Assembly (NCBI GenBank): GCA_934045905.1
Contig: OW203763.1
Span: forward strand, 21,565,108-21,629,107
Length of the DNA: 64,000 nucleotides
Direction of reading: 5' to 3'
Source of the DNA: Leuctra nigra
Taxonomy: Eukaryota > Arthropoda > Insecta > Plecoptera > Leuctridae
Below the pieces are notes generated by a model. The model was not told the origin of the DNA. It saw only the letters and a program-made list of their open reading frames with translations, and made no database searches. Position 1 is the stretch's first letter. Every line of letters begins with the position of its first letter. Below, one piece after another: positions 38,546 through 48,789 of the stretch. The position numbers and the translations under genes were made by a program.

Positions 38546-38576
38546 ATTTTTGTCATTTCTTTCATTTCAGGTGAGT
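38540..38576 (+). promoter_or_regulatory. Candidate recursive splice site (ratchet point) 2
   Basis: A branch-point-like TGCATTAAT is followed by a T/C-rich tract and TTTCAG ending at 38570, with GTGAGT starting at 38571. As at 15363/15364, the 3' splice site is fused directly to a 5' splice site on the plus strand. Two such sites on the same strand and none found on the other strand support a long plus-strand intron. Confidence 0.5.
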
Positions 38577-38631
38577 AATCCCAGGGCAGCTTCTATAAGA
38601 TTATGTTACGAACTTCGTGATAACATTGCCT
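38571..38631 (+). other. Possible 61-nt recursive exon
   Basis: A strong 5' splice site, CT followed by GTAAGT, begins at 38632. Frame 1 is open across the exon, beginning V-S-N-P-R-A-A-S and ending R-D-N-I-A with one base left over. The other two frames have a stop in the first five bases. An open frame of 20 codons is not unusual by chance, so coding status is uncertain. The juxtaposed splice sites suggest a recursive exon. Confidence 0.3.
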
Positions 38632-38972
38632 GTAAGTACAATACCTCTATTTGCTAAATCTATATTTATATAACCGAAACCAGCGTAATTCTACAGTTTA
38701 CTTGTGTTTACATATGTTTTAAGATTTCTAGAGATATTAACCCAAACTCGAACCCCTCACCTATAACTTTTTAATAGAGGTGTTATAAACGATTCGTCTT
38801 CTAGATCATTTTGAGTATTTAAGTAAATGGTTAAACAATGATTAGATATGATTTGAAAGGTGTAGGGTGAGTTTTGTAAAATTTTCATATTCATTGTATA
38901 AAGTATAAAGAGTATAAAGAATATTTTTCCAACTTTCGACCGTGAAAACTACGAAAAACCACAATCAGTAAG

Positions 38973-39049
38973 TTCGGCTACGGGATTAAAACCCAGGCCT
39001 CTCTAATGATGGAACAATGCGTTACCATCTGAACCAACTCTCTCGGTCA
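38973..39049 (-). repeat. tRNA-derived SINE fragment
   Basis: The minus strand reads GAGAGTTGGTTCAGATGGTA (A-box region, near 39027-39046) and GGGTTTTAATCCC (B box, 38982-38994) at tRNA-like spacing. The B box departs from consensus and the ends do not pair, so this is a decayed element. Confidence 0.45.
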
Positions 39050-39311
39050 AAATAACGTATCTTAATTTATATACACATAAAGTACATATGTTTGTTTTTA
39101 TAACAAAGATATTTTAACTCTTAAAGAGCTCTGACCTCATAATTATTAATATAACAGTTTGAATCCATACTTCTATAATTAACTTAATAATTGGAACCAA
39201 TGCAAGGCTATTTTTTTTCACTTGTCACCTATCTTTAGGTATGGATTAACGTCCTAGTTACTCTGTACTACCTATTGAATGAACAATATTCTTTATTCAC
39301 CCTCTTTTCAG

Positions 39312-39391
39312 TTGATAACAAGAGCTATTCGTCTCACGTAGACGCCAGACTTATGCATAGCATGAAAATAAGCAAAAAAAGAAGACTATAA
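39312..39391 (+). other. Possible terminal coding exon
   Basis: A good 3' splice site (TTCACCCTCTTTTCAG) ends at 39311. If joined to the exon ending at 38631, the phase matches: the leftover T plus TT completes a codon. The frame then stays open for 25 more codons to TAA at 39389-39391, ending in a lysine/arginine-rich tail (K-K-R-R-L). No domain or known protein is recognisable and no polyadenylation signal follows closely. This is a weak candidate. Confidence 0.2.
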
Positions 39392-39399
39392 AAGCGTCT

Positions 39400-40670
39400 T
39401 ACAAGAATATGTAATTAATTACATTTTCCGGTTTCCCTTTTCACTGCTAATGAGTAGTTGCCAGTCGAGAGACCTGACTCAATTTACATTTCATTTGACG
39501 TTTTCTAGAGAAAATCCAAAGCTACTGAAGAAGACTAATCAATATTCTTTATATAAGACAATATGGCGTAAAAGCTACAAAACTTGAACGTTTTTAACAA
39601 GACATCTTCTATGTTGGTATGGTTTATTTATATTACAAAGTAAGTAACAAAACTAAAATGACGGAGAGTTTCGAAAAGATTATAAAGCAATATTTACTGG
39701 GTAAGTATTTTTTGTTGAAAATTGAGGATAGTTTCTGTATCATTGTAGGTAGTACTGGCGAGTATAGGGTAACAGTGGAATGTAATGTATGTGGGTGTAA
39801 TGTATGTTGTTACATATTTGGTATGGAAATTGAGGAAATTGGTAAAATCGAGATTATTTTTGAGTGGAGGTGCCATGCTATGTGTATGGCTCCTCCACCA
39901 AAAATATTTTCAAAATATTATATAACTCTTCCAGACAAAATTGATTAGAAACGTTGAAACCAAAATGTAATTAAGGTATCATATACTCCCAACTATTTAG
40001 TTCGAATTTCCTAAAACGACATGTTTACAAAGTATATAATTTCTGCCCATTCTCAAAACGTTACCTTCTGAAAACGCAAGTAAAAATCAGCTGATTTTAT
40101 CTACCAGATATCACTGACGGAGGATATCAGCAAACAATACACTATTGGCGACCATCGAATCGCATCAAAGGAGAGTTTTCTCCTGGTGATCTGAGGGCAT
40201 TGCAGACTCAATAATACATGGTGTATCAAACACTTCGGAAGTGAAAGGTTTTTTTACTAAACGACAACGCGGTGTAACTTAGCGTGCCAAGAGTAAAGTA
40301 TGTTTTGTTGTTAGAAAAATAAAGAAGTTGAGGGTGAAAGAGTGGGGGGAGGGTTACTTAAATTGATTAAGCGAGTGAGAAAAGCAACTGAGAGCACAAG
40401 AATAGTGGTAGTGTTTACGGGTCTCTATGTCTAGTTGCGGATTGCTGTTATCTTTGAGTAACAAAAGGAAACTCCATTTCGTTTCGTTTGATACTGGAGA
40501 GATCATCGGTGTAAAAGAAAGGTGCACTTCAGTACACAACTAATCGGCCGGGATTTGAAGTCTTGATTTTTTTAGGGTTTAGGTGCGATGAAACGTTGAC
40601 GGTGTGAAATATCGAGCTTTGAGTAGATGAAAGTAACTGGAATTTGAGAAGTTTTCACGGTTGGTTTTTC
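39400..40670. other. No recognised gene
   Basis: A 109-residue plus-strand open frame (39619-39948) has no known domain and runs through the hairpin motif at 39863-39899, so it is probably chance. Confidence 0.5.
39863..39899. repeat. Hairpin built from two GTGGAGGTGCCAT motifs
   Basis: AGTGGAGGTGCCAT (39863-39876) and ATGGCTCCTCCACC (39886-39899) are near-perfect reverse complements around a 9-nt spacer. A-rich and T-rich flanks add a few weaker pairs. It shares its arm sequence with the dispersed GGTGGAGGTGCC family. Confidence 0.65.
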
Positions 40671-40675
40671 AGTAG

Positions 40676-40910
40676 GCTGAGGCGCTCTGGACTTGTGCTC
40701 TAAGGAGGTCTCGGGTTCGATTCCCGCGGCGTCACTGAGGTTTTACTCGTGGTTCCCTCAGGCGAGAGGCAAATGCTGGGGAGGATTCCTACTAATAGGC
40801 CACGGCCATCTCCATCCCACCATCCCCATCTTGCCTATCATCCAATCATCATCACAAATTAGCCTACTTGCAGAACATTGCAAATCTCTTCAACACTATT
40901 TTAAAAAATA
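40676..40910 (+). repeat. tRNA-derived SINE, family 1 (most complete copy)
   Basis: The copy starts with a degenerate A-box region (GAGGCGCTCTGGACTTGTGC) and has a perfect B box, GGGTTCGATTCCC, at 40713-40725. The family body follows: CACTGAGG, TCGTGGTTCCCTCAGG, GAGGCAAATGCTGGG, CCTACTAATAGGCCACGG. It ends in an AT-rich tail with AAAAAATAAAA. Copies of the body are recognisable at 29552, 45812 (more diverged) and 58745. This is a non-autonomous retroposon transcribed by RNA polymerase III and mobilised by a LINE. Confidence 0.75.
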
Positions 40911-42160
40911 AAACTTTAAAAAGGTTTTACGAAGTATACAACTTTTTTACATTTGCATATTTTAGAACAGAACGTGCAATTGCAACGTTTGTATATTTAT
41001 TATTCATAGAAGAAGTACGAAGTTGATGTGCCCAAAGTGCTTAAATATATCGCTAAATTAAATAATTAATGTACCTAAATATCTAAAATTTTGTTCACTA
41101 TATTTTTTTGGTAATGGTCGTCGAAAATGAAGTTTTGAAATCGCTCTGAACTTGCAACTTTGACATAAAATCTCGTTTTGCGAGTTAGGAATGGATGAGA
41201 TAAAATGAAATAGTCTATATGTGAAATGATAAGATTCCAATACAATTTCTATAACACAATTTTCTCTAATTTTCTCTTATTTCAACTCCAAGATGCGTTT
41301 CAGAGCTCACCTGAATTCAGTTTCAAACACGAAAGAGGATCAAAGTTCAATATAAATTCGATAATCCAATCATAAATGTAGTTTCCTTTAGTGAAGTTGC
41401 ACCTTTCTTCTTTGATGTAATTCCACGACTTCTGCGCGAACGAAATCAGATTGTTCAATAATTGCAATCGTTGGGTTGCGTCCCCCCATCCACATAACTT
41501 CATATTGAATGACCCCAAGAGCCAGAATGTTTGGCTCAGATTTCCCAACTTAAGTATTTTGTCTTTAGGTGAACGTGCAAATGCTAAGCAACAGATTTCA
41601 AACATTACCCTATCTCTCTCTTGCTCCCTCATTTCTAGAAGAGATAGAGAAACTTCGAATTGAAATATTGGACTGTCGGTTGGGTTGTTATAATTATTGC
41701 TCTGGGTTTGAGTCGGGGTTGTCTTCTCAGAAAACCCACCCCTTTCTCTTGTTTCTAGACGGGAATTGTGTAGAGGTGGGAGTGAGTGGGAGTGATTGAA
41801 GGTGTAAAGTGAGCTGAGCTTTTGGATAGCATTGAACAGTAAGTGTCATCACCATTAGGTTTTGTACGTTGTCTTTGTCTTTTAGAGTAGAACTGAAAAC
41901 TTTATATAGAGATACGACATCCCTTATAAAGCACTATTCTTGATGTAACCTCAATTCAAATATAATACGAAATTAATGATTTCAATAATTACAATACATT
42001 CATGTAAAACGATGCTATATTTGTGCATGTTATTGATTGGAAAAATGTAATCAATAAGTATGTTAAAAAGTTCACAAATAATTATGTTAGTTCTACGGAA
42101 AACTTAAGACTTGTAACATTATTTTGAGAATTATTTAATAATTCTATGAATACATTTTAT

Positions 42161-42336
42161 TTTATTTCTCATTTCCATAATTTCCTGCAATTGATTTCCC
42201 TTGTCCTATCCTCGGTACTGTAGAATGTCGATTCAAACATTGAACGGTATTTTATTTCTCATTTCCATCATTTCCTGCAATTGAGTTCCCTTGTCCTATC
42301 CTCGGTACCTCGGAACGTCGATTCAAACATTGAACG
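42161..42336. repeat. Two-copy tandem duplication of 90 bp
   Basis: The segment starting TTTATTTCTCATTTCC at 42161 is repeated from 42251 with seven substitutions over about 86 bp and no indel. The second copy diverges after TTGAACG at about 42335. The unit is a multiple of three, and the minus-strand open frame (42252-42527) ends inside the second copy. Confidence 0.9.
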
Positions 42337-44039
42337 CAGTAAGGTGATCCACTTATCTCTCTAGGCAAGAATCTTCGTCTCTGTCTTCTACCGAATGTGT
42401 GATACCAATGGCAATGGGGCGGTGTCGATGGTTGGGTATAAAGTGCAAGAGTCGCGAGGTTACTAGAGCGCCAGCAGGTGTGAAGAATAGTCGTCAGCTG
42501 TCGCCAAACCCTCAAACACCAATGCAAACCCTTCCGAGATACTTACTAAAGTGAACTTGCTAGATATCTCTCCCTTCCTTTGCACCACCGGCACCATCCC
42601 TTTTGCCAAGTGACAAAACTTTTACCATGGCGTCGGCAGTGGCAATATTGCAAAGCAACACCCAAGTTTTGGTTCATCGTTAACTTTGGGTTGTAGAAAC
42701 CATAGGAACATCGATATCTTTTAGCACATTGTTAAATAATGCGGATAATTTCATTCGATTTTCGAGGTTGAAGATAATTTTAAGATGGTTTAAAACGACT
42801 ATGTCTTTTTACAAATGAGCGAATTGAAAGAATATGCTCTCATCGTGAATGAGTGTAAGAATGGAATCATATATTGATATCGATTTGGAATCTTGTGAAG
42901 TGAAACGGATAGTAGATAAGATTGGGAAAATATCTTGTCCACTTCAGCATTTTGTGATACTTTGGGGGAAGTTTTTTTTTAAGTTTCTTTTCGTTCGCAA
43001 GGTTGATATGACGTTACAATCTGTGACAACCTGGAGCCGAGTTTGCAAGCTTGCACCTTTTATTATTACTATTTTTTGTCGATAAATATTGGAAGTATAA
43101 AAATGTTCCATCTTGTCAAGAATTAAGCCATTCCTTGCCATCTGTCTTTACCACTATCCATCTACCAAGATTTCTAAAACTGATAAAGATGAAAATCAGC
43201 GTTTTGCATATTTCATTTCTCTAAAATGAAAATTACATTTTCCGGTATATATCAAGTCGAAAGAAATCAAACCCAATACCATTCATGTTACACTAAAAGA
43301 TGCACCGAAATATCGAAGATGAGAAAAGAAAATTCACAAAACAAAAACAATAAAAGTTTCTTAAAGAACGCCATCAAGTTTTTCATCAAAACTCGTCTTT
43401 CTTTTCTCGAAAATCCTCGTGCCCAATCTACCAGGTAAACTATTATAATAAATCTTCATAGTTTATCATATTTTTTTTACTTCAACGAAATGAAGCAAAT
43501 TGGGGAATACATTAGCACGAAGTAATGTAACTTTCAACCGTAATGAAAGTGTTCTTTCTGTAAACTTTGGCTGGGTGAATTGGATTTGAGATGTGTCTGT
43601 AGTTTCCGGATGAGCACACCTTAAGTGTTGTCTTGGCACTTGCCTATGTGTGTCGTTGCTAATAGAGCAGCCACTAAATCATAAGCATCTTCCTCAACGC
43701 AGCGCTTCGCTTCATTGATTTATCTTACGTCGCTTACGTTTGCCAGGTATTTTAATGGTTTTCATTGGTCTGGCATGCGGATTCAACTAATTGGATTTCA
43801 TCATTTTCGTCAAAAGATAAATTTAAAATACATGTTTTTTTAACTTTAAGTAAATTTAAGGTGACTATCTTTCCACCTCTGGTTACTCTCTCCGAAATGT
43901 AAAGCTACTTTTATGACTAATCCTACATTTATAAATGGAAATGAAAGTCAAATCCAATGTTGTACCATCATTTACTCTTCTATATTAAACAACAGGACGG
44001 CGTATAAAATCAACTAGCCAACATCCTATCCGTCTTTTT

Positions 44040-44350
44040 CAACTAAATGAACCCGGTGTGAACATATTGTGTTTAATTGGTGCCTCGCTTTAGCCGAGTT
44101 GCGTGGAATTGGTCGACTGTTTGAGAAGTGATCTCGATAACACAGCATCCAGCATGGGTTCATCCAACTCCAGGTTAATTGAACTTAATTGAGTCGATTA
44201 ACTAAACTAGCTAGGCTTATTAACGTCGGTCTAATATATGACGGTACCCGGTGAGCTGGACATTTAACCTTTAATTAGATAGAGCCCCTATGCCTTGAGT
44301 CATCATCGTTTATTACCAACACTTGGTCCAGTCGTAACACCTCGCTGGAT
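44040..44350. promoter_or_regulatory. Possible conserved non-coding segment
   Basis: Base composition is balanced and no simple repeats or SINE features are seen. TTAATTGAACTTAATTGAG and several other AATT/TAAT cores cluster at 44170-44290. It resembles conserved non-coding DNA by texture only, and no cross-species comparison is possible here. Confidence 0.15.
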
Positions 44351-45811
44351 GCTGGGGAGATCAATTTGATCTCAGATTATTAGTTATTGGGAGGAGAAAA
44401 ATGTTTTCGTCGCATATTTATATCGTTTGAATTGAAATAGATATAATTAATCTTATGGAAATCATTTGGGGGATCCAAAACTGAGGACATGAAAAATGAG
44501 GCAATCATTTCGTACCTTTCGCTTTTACGATTCGGTTCGAGCTTATAATGTATATAGAGCGGAAGTGAAAATGACATAATAGCAGAAACCTTTCATTTAA
44601 TTGGTGTCTGGCAAAAATAAACGTGATCTATGTAAATAATAAAGTTTTAATTCGTCTCTTCTCTCATTTTTTTTTCGTTAGACTGTTAAAAATAAGAAAT
44701 GAGCTTAACAAATTGTTTGAGTGATAGACGTATGGTTGACAGTTATTTTGCTATTTAGCTGTTTAAATGGAGACAATGATGATTGTTCTTGGCATTTGAG
44801 TCAAGAGTGTTAGTTGTAATGGTTAGCATCGACTGTTTGGCCTATTATCACACCTCTAACAACTACTACTAATGAGCGAAAAGTAAAATAAAATCCATGA
44901 TGAAAAAAGGGTCGATCTTGATGCGTGAGACAGATATTTGGCAAGTGACTTCACACATGGAGTTATTTTTAGAAGCGCGTTTAAGAAAACAAGGAGTGAG
45001 GTGCTATAAGGTAGACTTAAGACACCGACGTTCAAATACAAGGTGCGAGTGACGAGATGGAAATAGATGTCTACTTGTGAGAGAAATAGGTGGGAATATT
45101 GATGCGTGAATTTTATCTTTGAAAACTTCACGGTGATTCTTAGCACACTTTCCGATAATTTTACTGGAAATAGATAGGTGTCTTAGTAAATATGTTGAAA
45201 ATGCGTCTTTTAGTTATTGTGACCAAACGGCTAAGGTAGGCAATTCGATTAAAAAATAACAGGACTGGAATATTTTAGGAGTTTTTATAATTTCTAGATT
45301 TTCGTATATTTTAAGCTGTGAGGTCTACATTACAGTAATCGAGTAATTAATTATGTTTAATTCGATTTACATAGGTATTTACATAACAAGTTAGGTACGT
45401 ATTTGTGTTAAAATGAGTGAGATTCGTAGGTACAGTTACATCTCTAATTCTTTGTATTTATGCTATTTCTAGTTAATGTTCTTTTGACATTTACCTTCAA
45501 TTAGTAAGAATGTCTTCCTATTTGGTTGCAATAATTCTATTGTGAAGTCCCCGCCTCGCCAGTCTTAAGTGACGCTTGAAAGAATGTCGAAAGCACGAAT
45601 GATGTACCTAACATTTCAGAATGAATTAACCCAGTTGGAAATAACACCGTGTTTCGGAACCGGTGCCAAAACGCCTTCAAATGACATGTGTAATTATTAC
45701 ACCAATTAACTGTCACTTGTCGCTTTTGATATTGGAGTTTCGAAATGCACATTACCTTTTCAGTGTCCTTTCAAATTTCAAATTGATAACTAAATAAGAT
45801 GTGTAACGAAG

Positions 45812-46032
45812 TGAGTTGGCTCGGGCGGTGACTCGCTGGACTCGCATTCCGAGTTCGATTCCCGCGGATGACTAGACTGACGGAGGTTGTGTCAGATTCC
45901 GCTCAGCCGAGAGCCACATACTGGGAAGGTTGACTGCCAACAACCCACACTTATCTCTCAATCATACCCATAATCATTTCCAAACGCTAATACATCTAGC
46001 TGTCAAGTCGTCTATAAAACTTTACTTTCTGT
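45812..46032 (+). repeat. tRNA-derived SINE, diverged family 1 copy
   Basis: An A-box-like GTTGGCTCGGGCGGTGACTC is followed by the B box GAGTTCGATTCCC (45851-45863) and CGCGG. The body keeps ACGGAGG, TTCCGCTCAGCCGAGAGCCA and ATACTGGGAAGG in the same order as the copy at 40676. The 3' half is more diverged. Confidence 0.65.
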
Positions 46033-46369
46033 TTGGAAGAAATATAATATTATGATATTAAAGTTTTAAAAGCTTCCCTCGATTAGTAGGAAATCTTTAG
46101 TTAATCTGCTGCTACCGATAAAGTTTGCTTAGCATTATAGTAAATCCATCATACCAATGAAGCCACAATTAATATTTTCATCATAAGAGATTTTCATCAT
46201 TAGAGGGGAGTCCGAATCGCTTTTAGTAACTAACCTGTCCAGGAATATATTTAACTAGACTTCTTAACGTTTGTTTAATGGCCCTGCCATGTGTTCTATT
46301 CTCATAGTGCACTTGCAAATCTTTGTCATCGAGTCGACATGGGGACAGATCGGTGTGGGGGGAGGGTGT

Positions 46370-46463
<94 letters not shown>
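46370..46463. repeat. 94-nt poly-G tract
   Basis: Ninety-four consecutive G, preceded by GGGGGGAGGGTGTG and followed by TAGCATT. Glycine-only or proline-only open frames across it are artefacts. A run of this length is exceptional; the exact length may be affected by sequencing and assembly. Confidence 0.9.
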
Positions 46464-46464
<1 letters not shown>

Positions 46465-46469
46465 AGCAT

Positions 46470-47460
46470 TAGGTGAAGGGTGCACACCACCGATGACTCA
46501 GGCACCGATAATCAACCAGGAGGGGATCAAAATGAGAAGCTGCTGCCTGGACCATGTTGCCCATGGGGGTGTACGCGAGATGGCGGTGGGATAAAGCTGT
46601 TTGGATGTACTCACGAGCACAAATTGTTGTTCAGCTTTCGGGGATTTCAGGTTATATTTAAGGGGTGGTTTTCTTACAGGACGTATTTTCATCATTCTTA
46701 TTTTCGAATGTAAATTTAGTCTGAAATATATCGAAAATATGTTAGTAAGTACATGACTTTTCCGTACGCGAACTAGAAAATGTCAGATGAATATTATTTC
46801 CTAGATGAACTTATAAGGAAGGGTGTTTATTTTAAATAGGATAATAATTTTGACGTTAAATATAATTTGCTGATGTGATATCTAAACTATTGTTTGTTGA
46901 AAATTACGGGCGAAAGATGAATGCATTTTCTCTCGGTGGAGGGTGCCGTGTTTAGATTCCATACAAAATCCTCTCAATTCGCCTTTACAATTTGTAACAA
47001 AATCCACGTAAACTCCCTAACAATTTCCACAATACGTATTTAGGACATCAACACTAAGTGAAAATGACTTATTTTGCCGTAGTTTATCTCCTTTCTCTTC
47101 AAATAGCTTACCGTTTCACTCTGGGAGTAATCTATCCGACTACCATCTATCAGCCTTCCTCTATAGGCTACGAGGCAAAACCCCACAGACTGGCCCTCGC
47201 AATCTACCTTCTTCTCTCCTTCTCCCTCGCACACATCCACACTCGCTCTCTCTCACCCTCTCACTTCTTCCTTCACCCGCCACACTACATTCTCTCATCT
47301 CAATTGTGAATGCGCTCTAATGGGATTATCCCTACACACCCTTACGCGTAGCTCATATTCACATGCAGATTTGCACCGGCTGGCGTTGCGACGTTTCACG
47401 ACCACATGTTCGAAACGGGCGTCGATTCTCATGTATAAGAGTGATCCAGACGGTGTGATC
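46470..47460. other. No recognised gene
   Basis: A diverged GGTGGAGGGTGCC motif lies at 46935-46947. A pyrimidine-rich segment at about 47208-47280 produces a plus-strand open frame (47058-47309) whose N-terminal part is hydrophobic, but there is no recognisable protein. Confidence 0.5.
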
Positions 47461-47468
47461 TAATACGC

Positions 47469-47493
47469 GGGGGGGGGGGGGGGGGGGGGGGGG
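47469..47493. repeat. 25-nt poly-G tract
   Basis: Twenty-five consecutive G, then A and further G runs to about 47504. Confidence 0.95.
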
Positions 47494-47509
47494 AGGGGGG
47501 AGGGTATCT

Positions 47510-48270
47510 TTTACTATAAATTATTGTTTCGTTTATGTCTCAATCGGTTAACAGCTGGACATGTGACTTTGGTTTTAGATAGATTTTTTGACTCTACGGG
47601 GTGGGTTTTGGGATGTAAACAGTGGTGTGATTTTAATTGTGGAGAAGTAATTCGGTGATTGAAATGCGATATGAAGATTTGGAAGCTGGTTTGAATTATC
47701 TGTACTATGAATATTAATAAACAAAATAAAAAATTGTAATGTACAGATAGAGGTTTAGTTTAATGAATGCAATTTAAAATGTGATAACAATTTTATATTG
47801 ATAAGAAGAGTTATAAAAATACATTTTTTTTAAAACCGACAAATCACCTGCAAATAATGATAACTTACATTCGTTTTGAGATTCCAACACTGATTCCAAT
47901 AATTTAGGATTTATTTTGAATATTTTAACCCTTTTAATTGCATTTGGTATTTTATTTTGCATAATTTATGGTGATACCTAGTTTTAAATTATTTATTGTA
48001 ATTTTTCCAATTTTGTGGCGAGTTATTGCTAATAATTACAGAATGACGTAAAATCTAAGACACGAAGAATGGAAAACATATAAATACTAGTCGAGTTTTT
48101 GCACAGATAAGTTTTGATTTCAAAATAATGTCCTTCAACATTCTTTGCTCCAAAATTGATTTAGAACTGTAATTCCAGCACATGTCCAAACTATATTGAT
48201 ACAAAATCATACTTAAAAACACAATTCCAATTCATATTTTAATCGAATCTACTGGGGTTGATCGGGTGAG
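47510..48270. other. AT-rich spacer between poly-G tracts
   Basis: No coding or repeat signal recognised. Confidence 0.6.
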
Positions 48271-48277
48271 ATGGGGT

Positions 48278-48280
<3 letters not shown>

Positions 48281-48335
<55 letters not shown>
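48281..48335. repeat. 55-nt poly-G tract
   Basis: Fifty-five consecutive G, preceded by ATGGGGTGGA and followed by TAGAATC. Together with 46370-46463 and 47469-47493 it makes three very long G tracts within 2 kb, all on the same strand. Confidence 0.9.
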
Positions 48336-48336
<1 letters not shown>

Positions 48337-48611
48337 AGAATCTCCTCGCGAATAAAACGAAAGCTCCACCTAACAATATATTACATTCTTATGACAAGAG
48401 TTATTAGCATTTTAAGAGGTTATCACACAAATAAACATCGGCAAAAATGGAGATTGCATGAAACACGTTGTCACTTTTAAAATTGACACTAGGAAGCCGT
48501 GGTTCCGACAAGTTCAATATTATATTAAAAAAAAATCTAGTGTTTTTTTTTCTCGACCTTTTTCATTCTCTTTTCTTTATTCACACGAGGAAATTAAAAT
48601 TCAATCAGACT

Positions 48612-48780
48612 GGGTGCAGTGAGGTGCTGAACTTAACTGACGGGTATTGAACATTCATGTCACTCAAGTTTGAGGGTCGTGAGCTCGATTCCCGTCAACC
48701 ACAATGACAACTGGAGACAGGAGACACATTGACATACACCTTCCCCGCCCCCCCCGCCCCCACTCCCAATATCAGGGGGG
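48612..48780 (+). repeat. tRNA-derived SINE
   Basis: A B box GAGCTCGATTCCC at 48681-48693 is preceded by GTGCAGTGAGGTGCTGAAC, an A-box-like region. The body (CAACCACAATGACAACTGG, GACACATTGACATACACC) differs from family 1, so this may be a second family. It ends in a C-rich tract (48743-48765). Confidence 0.5.
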
Positions 48781-48789
48781 GGGGAGGAC

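Larger units (their letters stand above)
40910..45800. other. No recognised gene
   Basis: Open frames up to 110 residues (41300-41632 minus; 42252-42527 minus) have no known domain. A 90-bp duplication (42161-42336) is listed separately. The stretch 44040-44350 is unusually repeat-free and is noted below. Confidence 0.5.

Noticed and set aside
41300..41632. 110-residue minus-strand open frame ending at a CAG/GTGAGC junction
   Set aside because: The junction has no pyrimidine tract on the minus strand and the peptide has no recognisable domain.
43405..43440. CTACCAG-GTAAAC as a ratchet point
   Set aside because: The pyrimidine tract is distant and the 5' splice site deviates from consensus.
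46264..46594. Open frames of poly-glycine or poly-proline across the 94-nt G tract
   Set aside because: They exist only because a mononucleotide run has no stop codons. The flanks show no coding signal.
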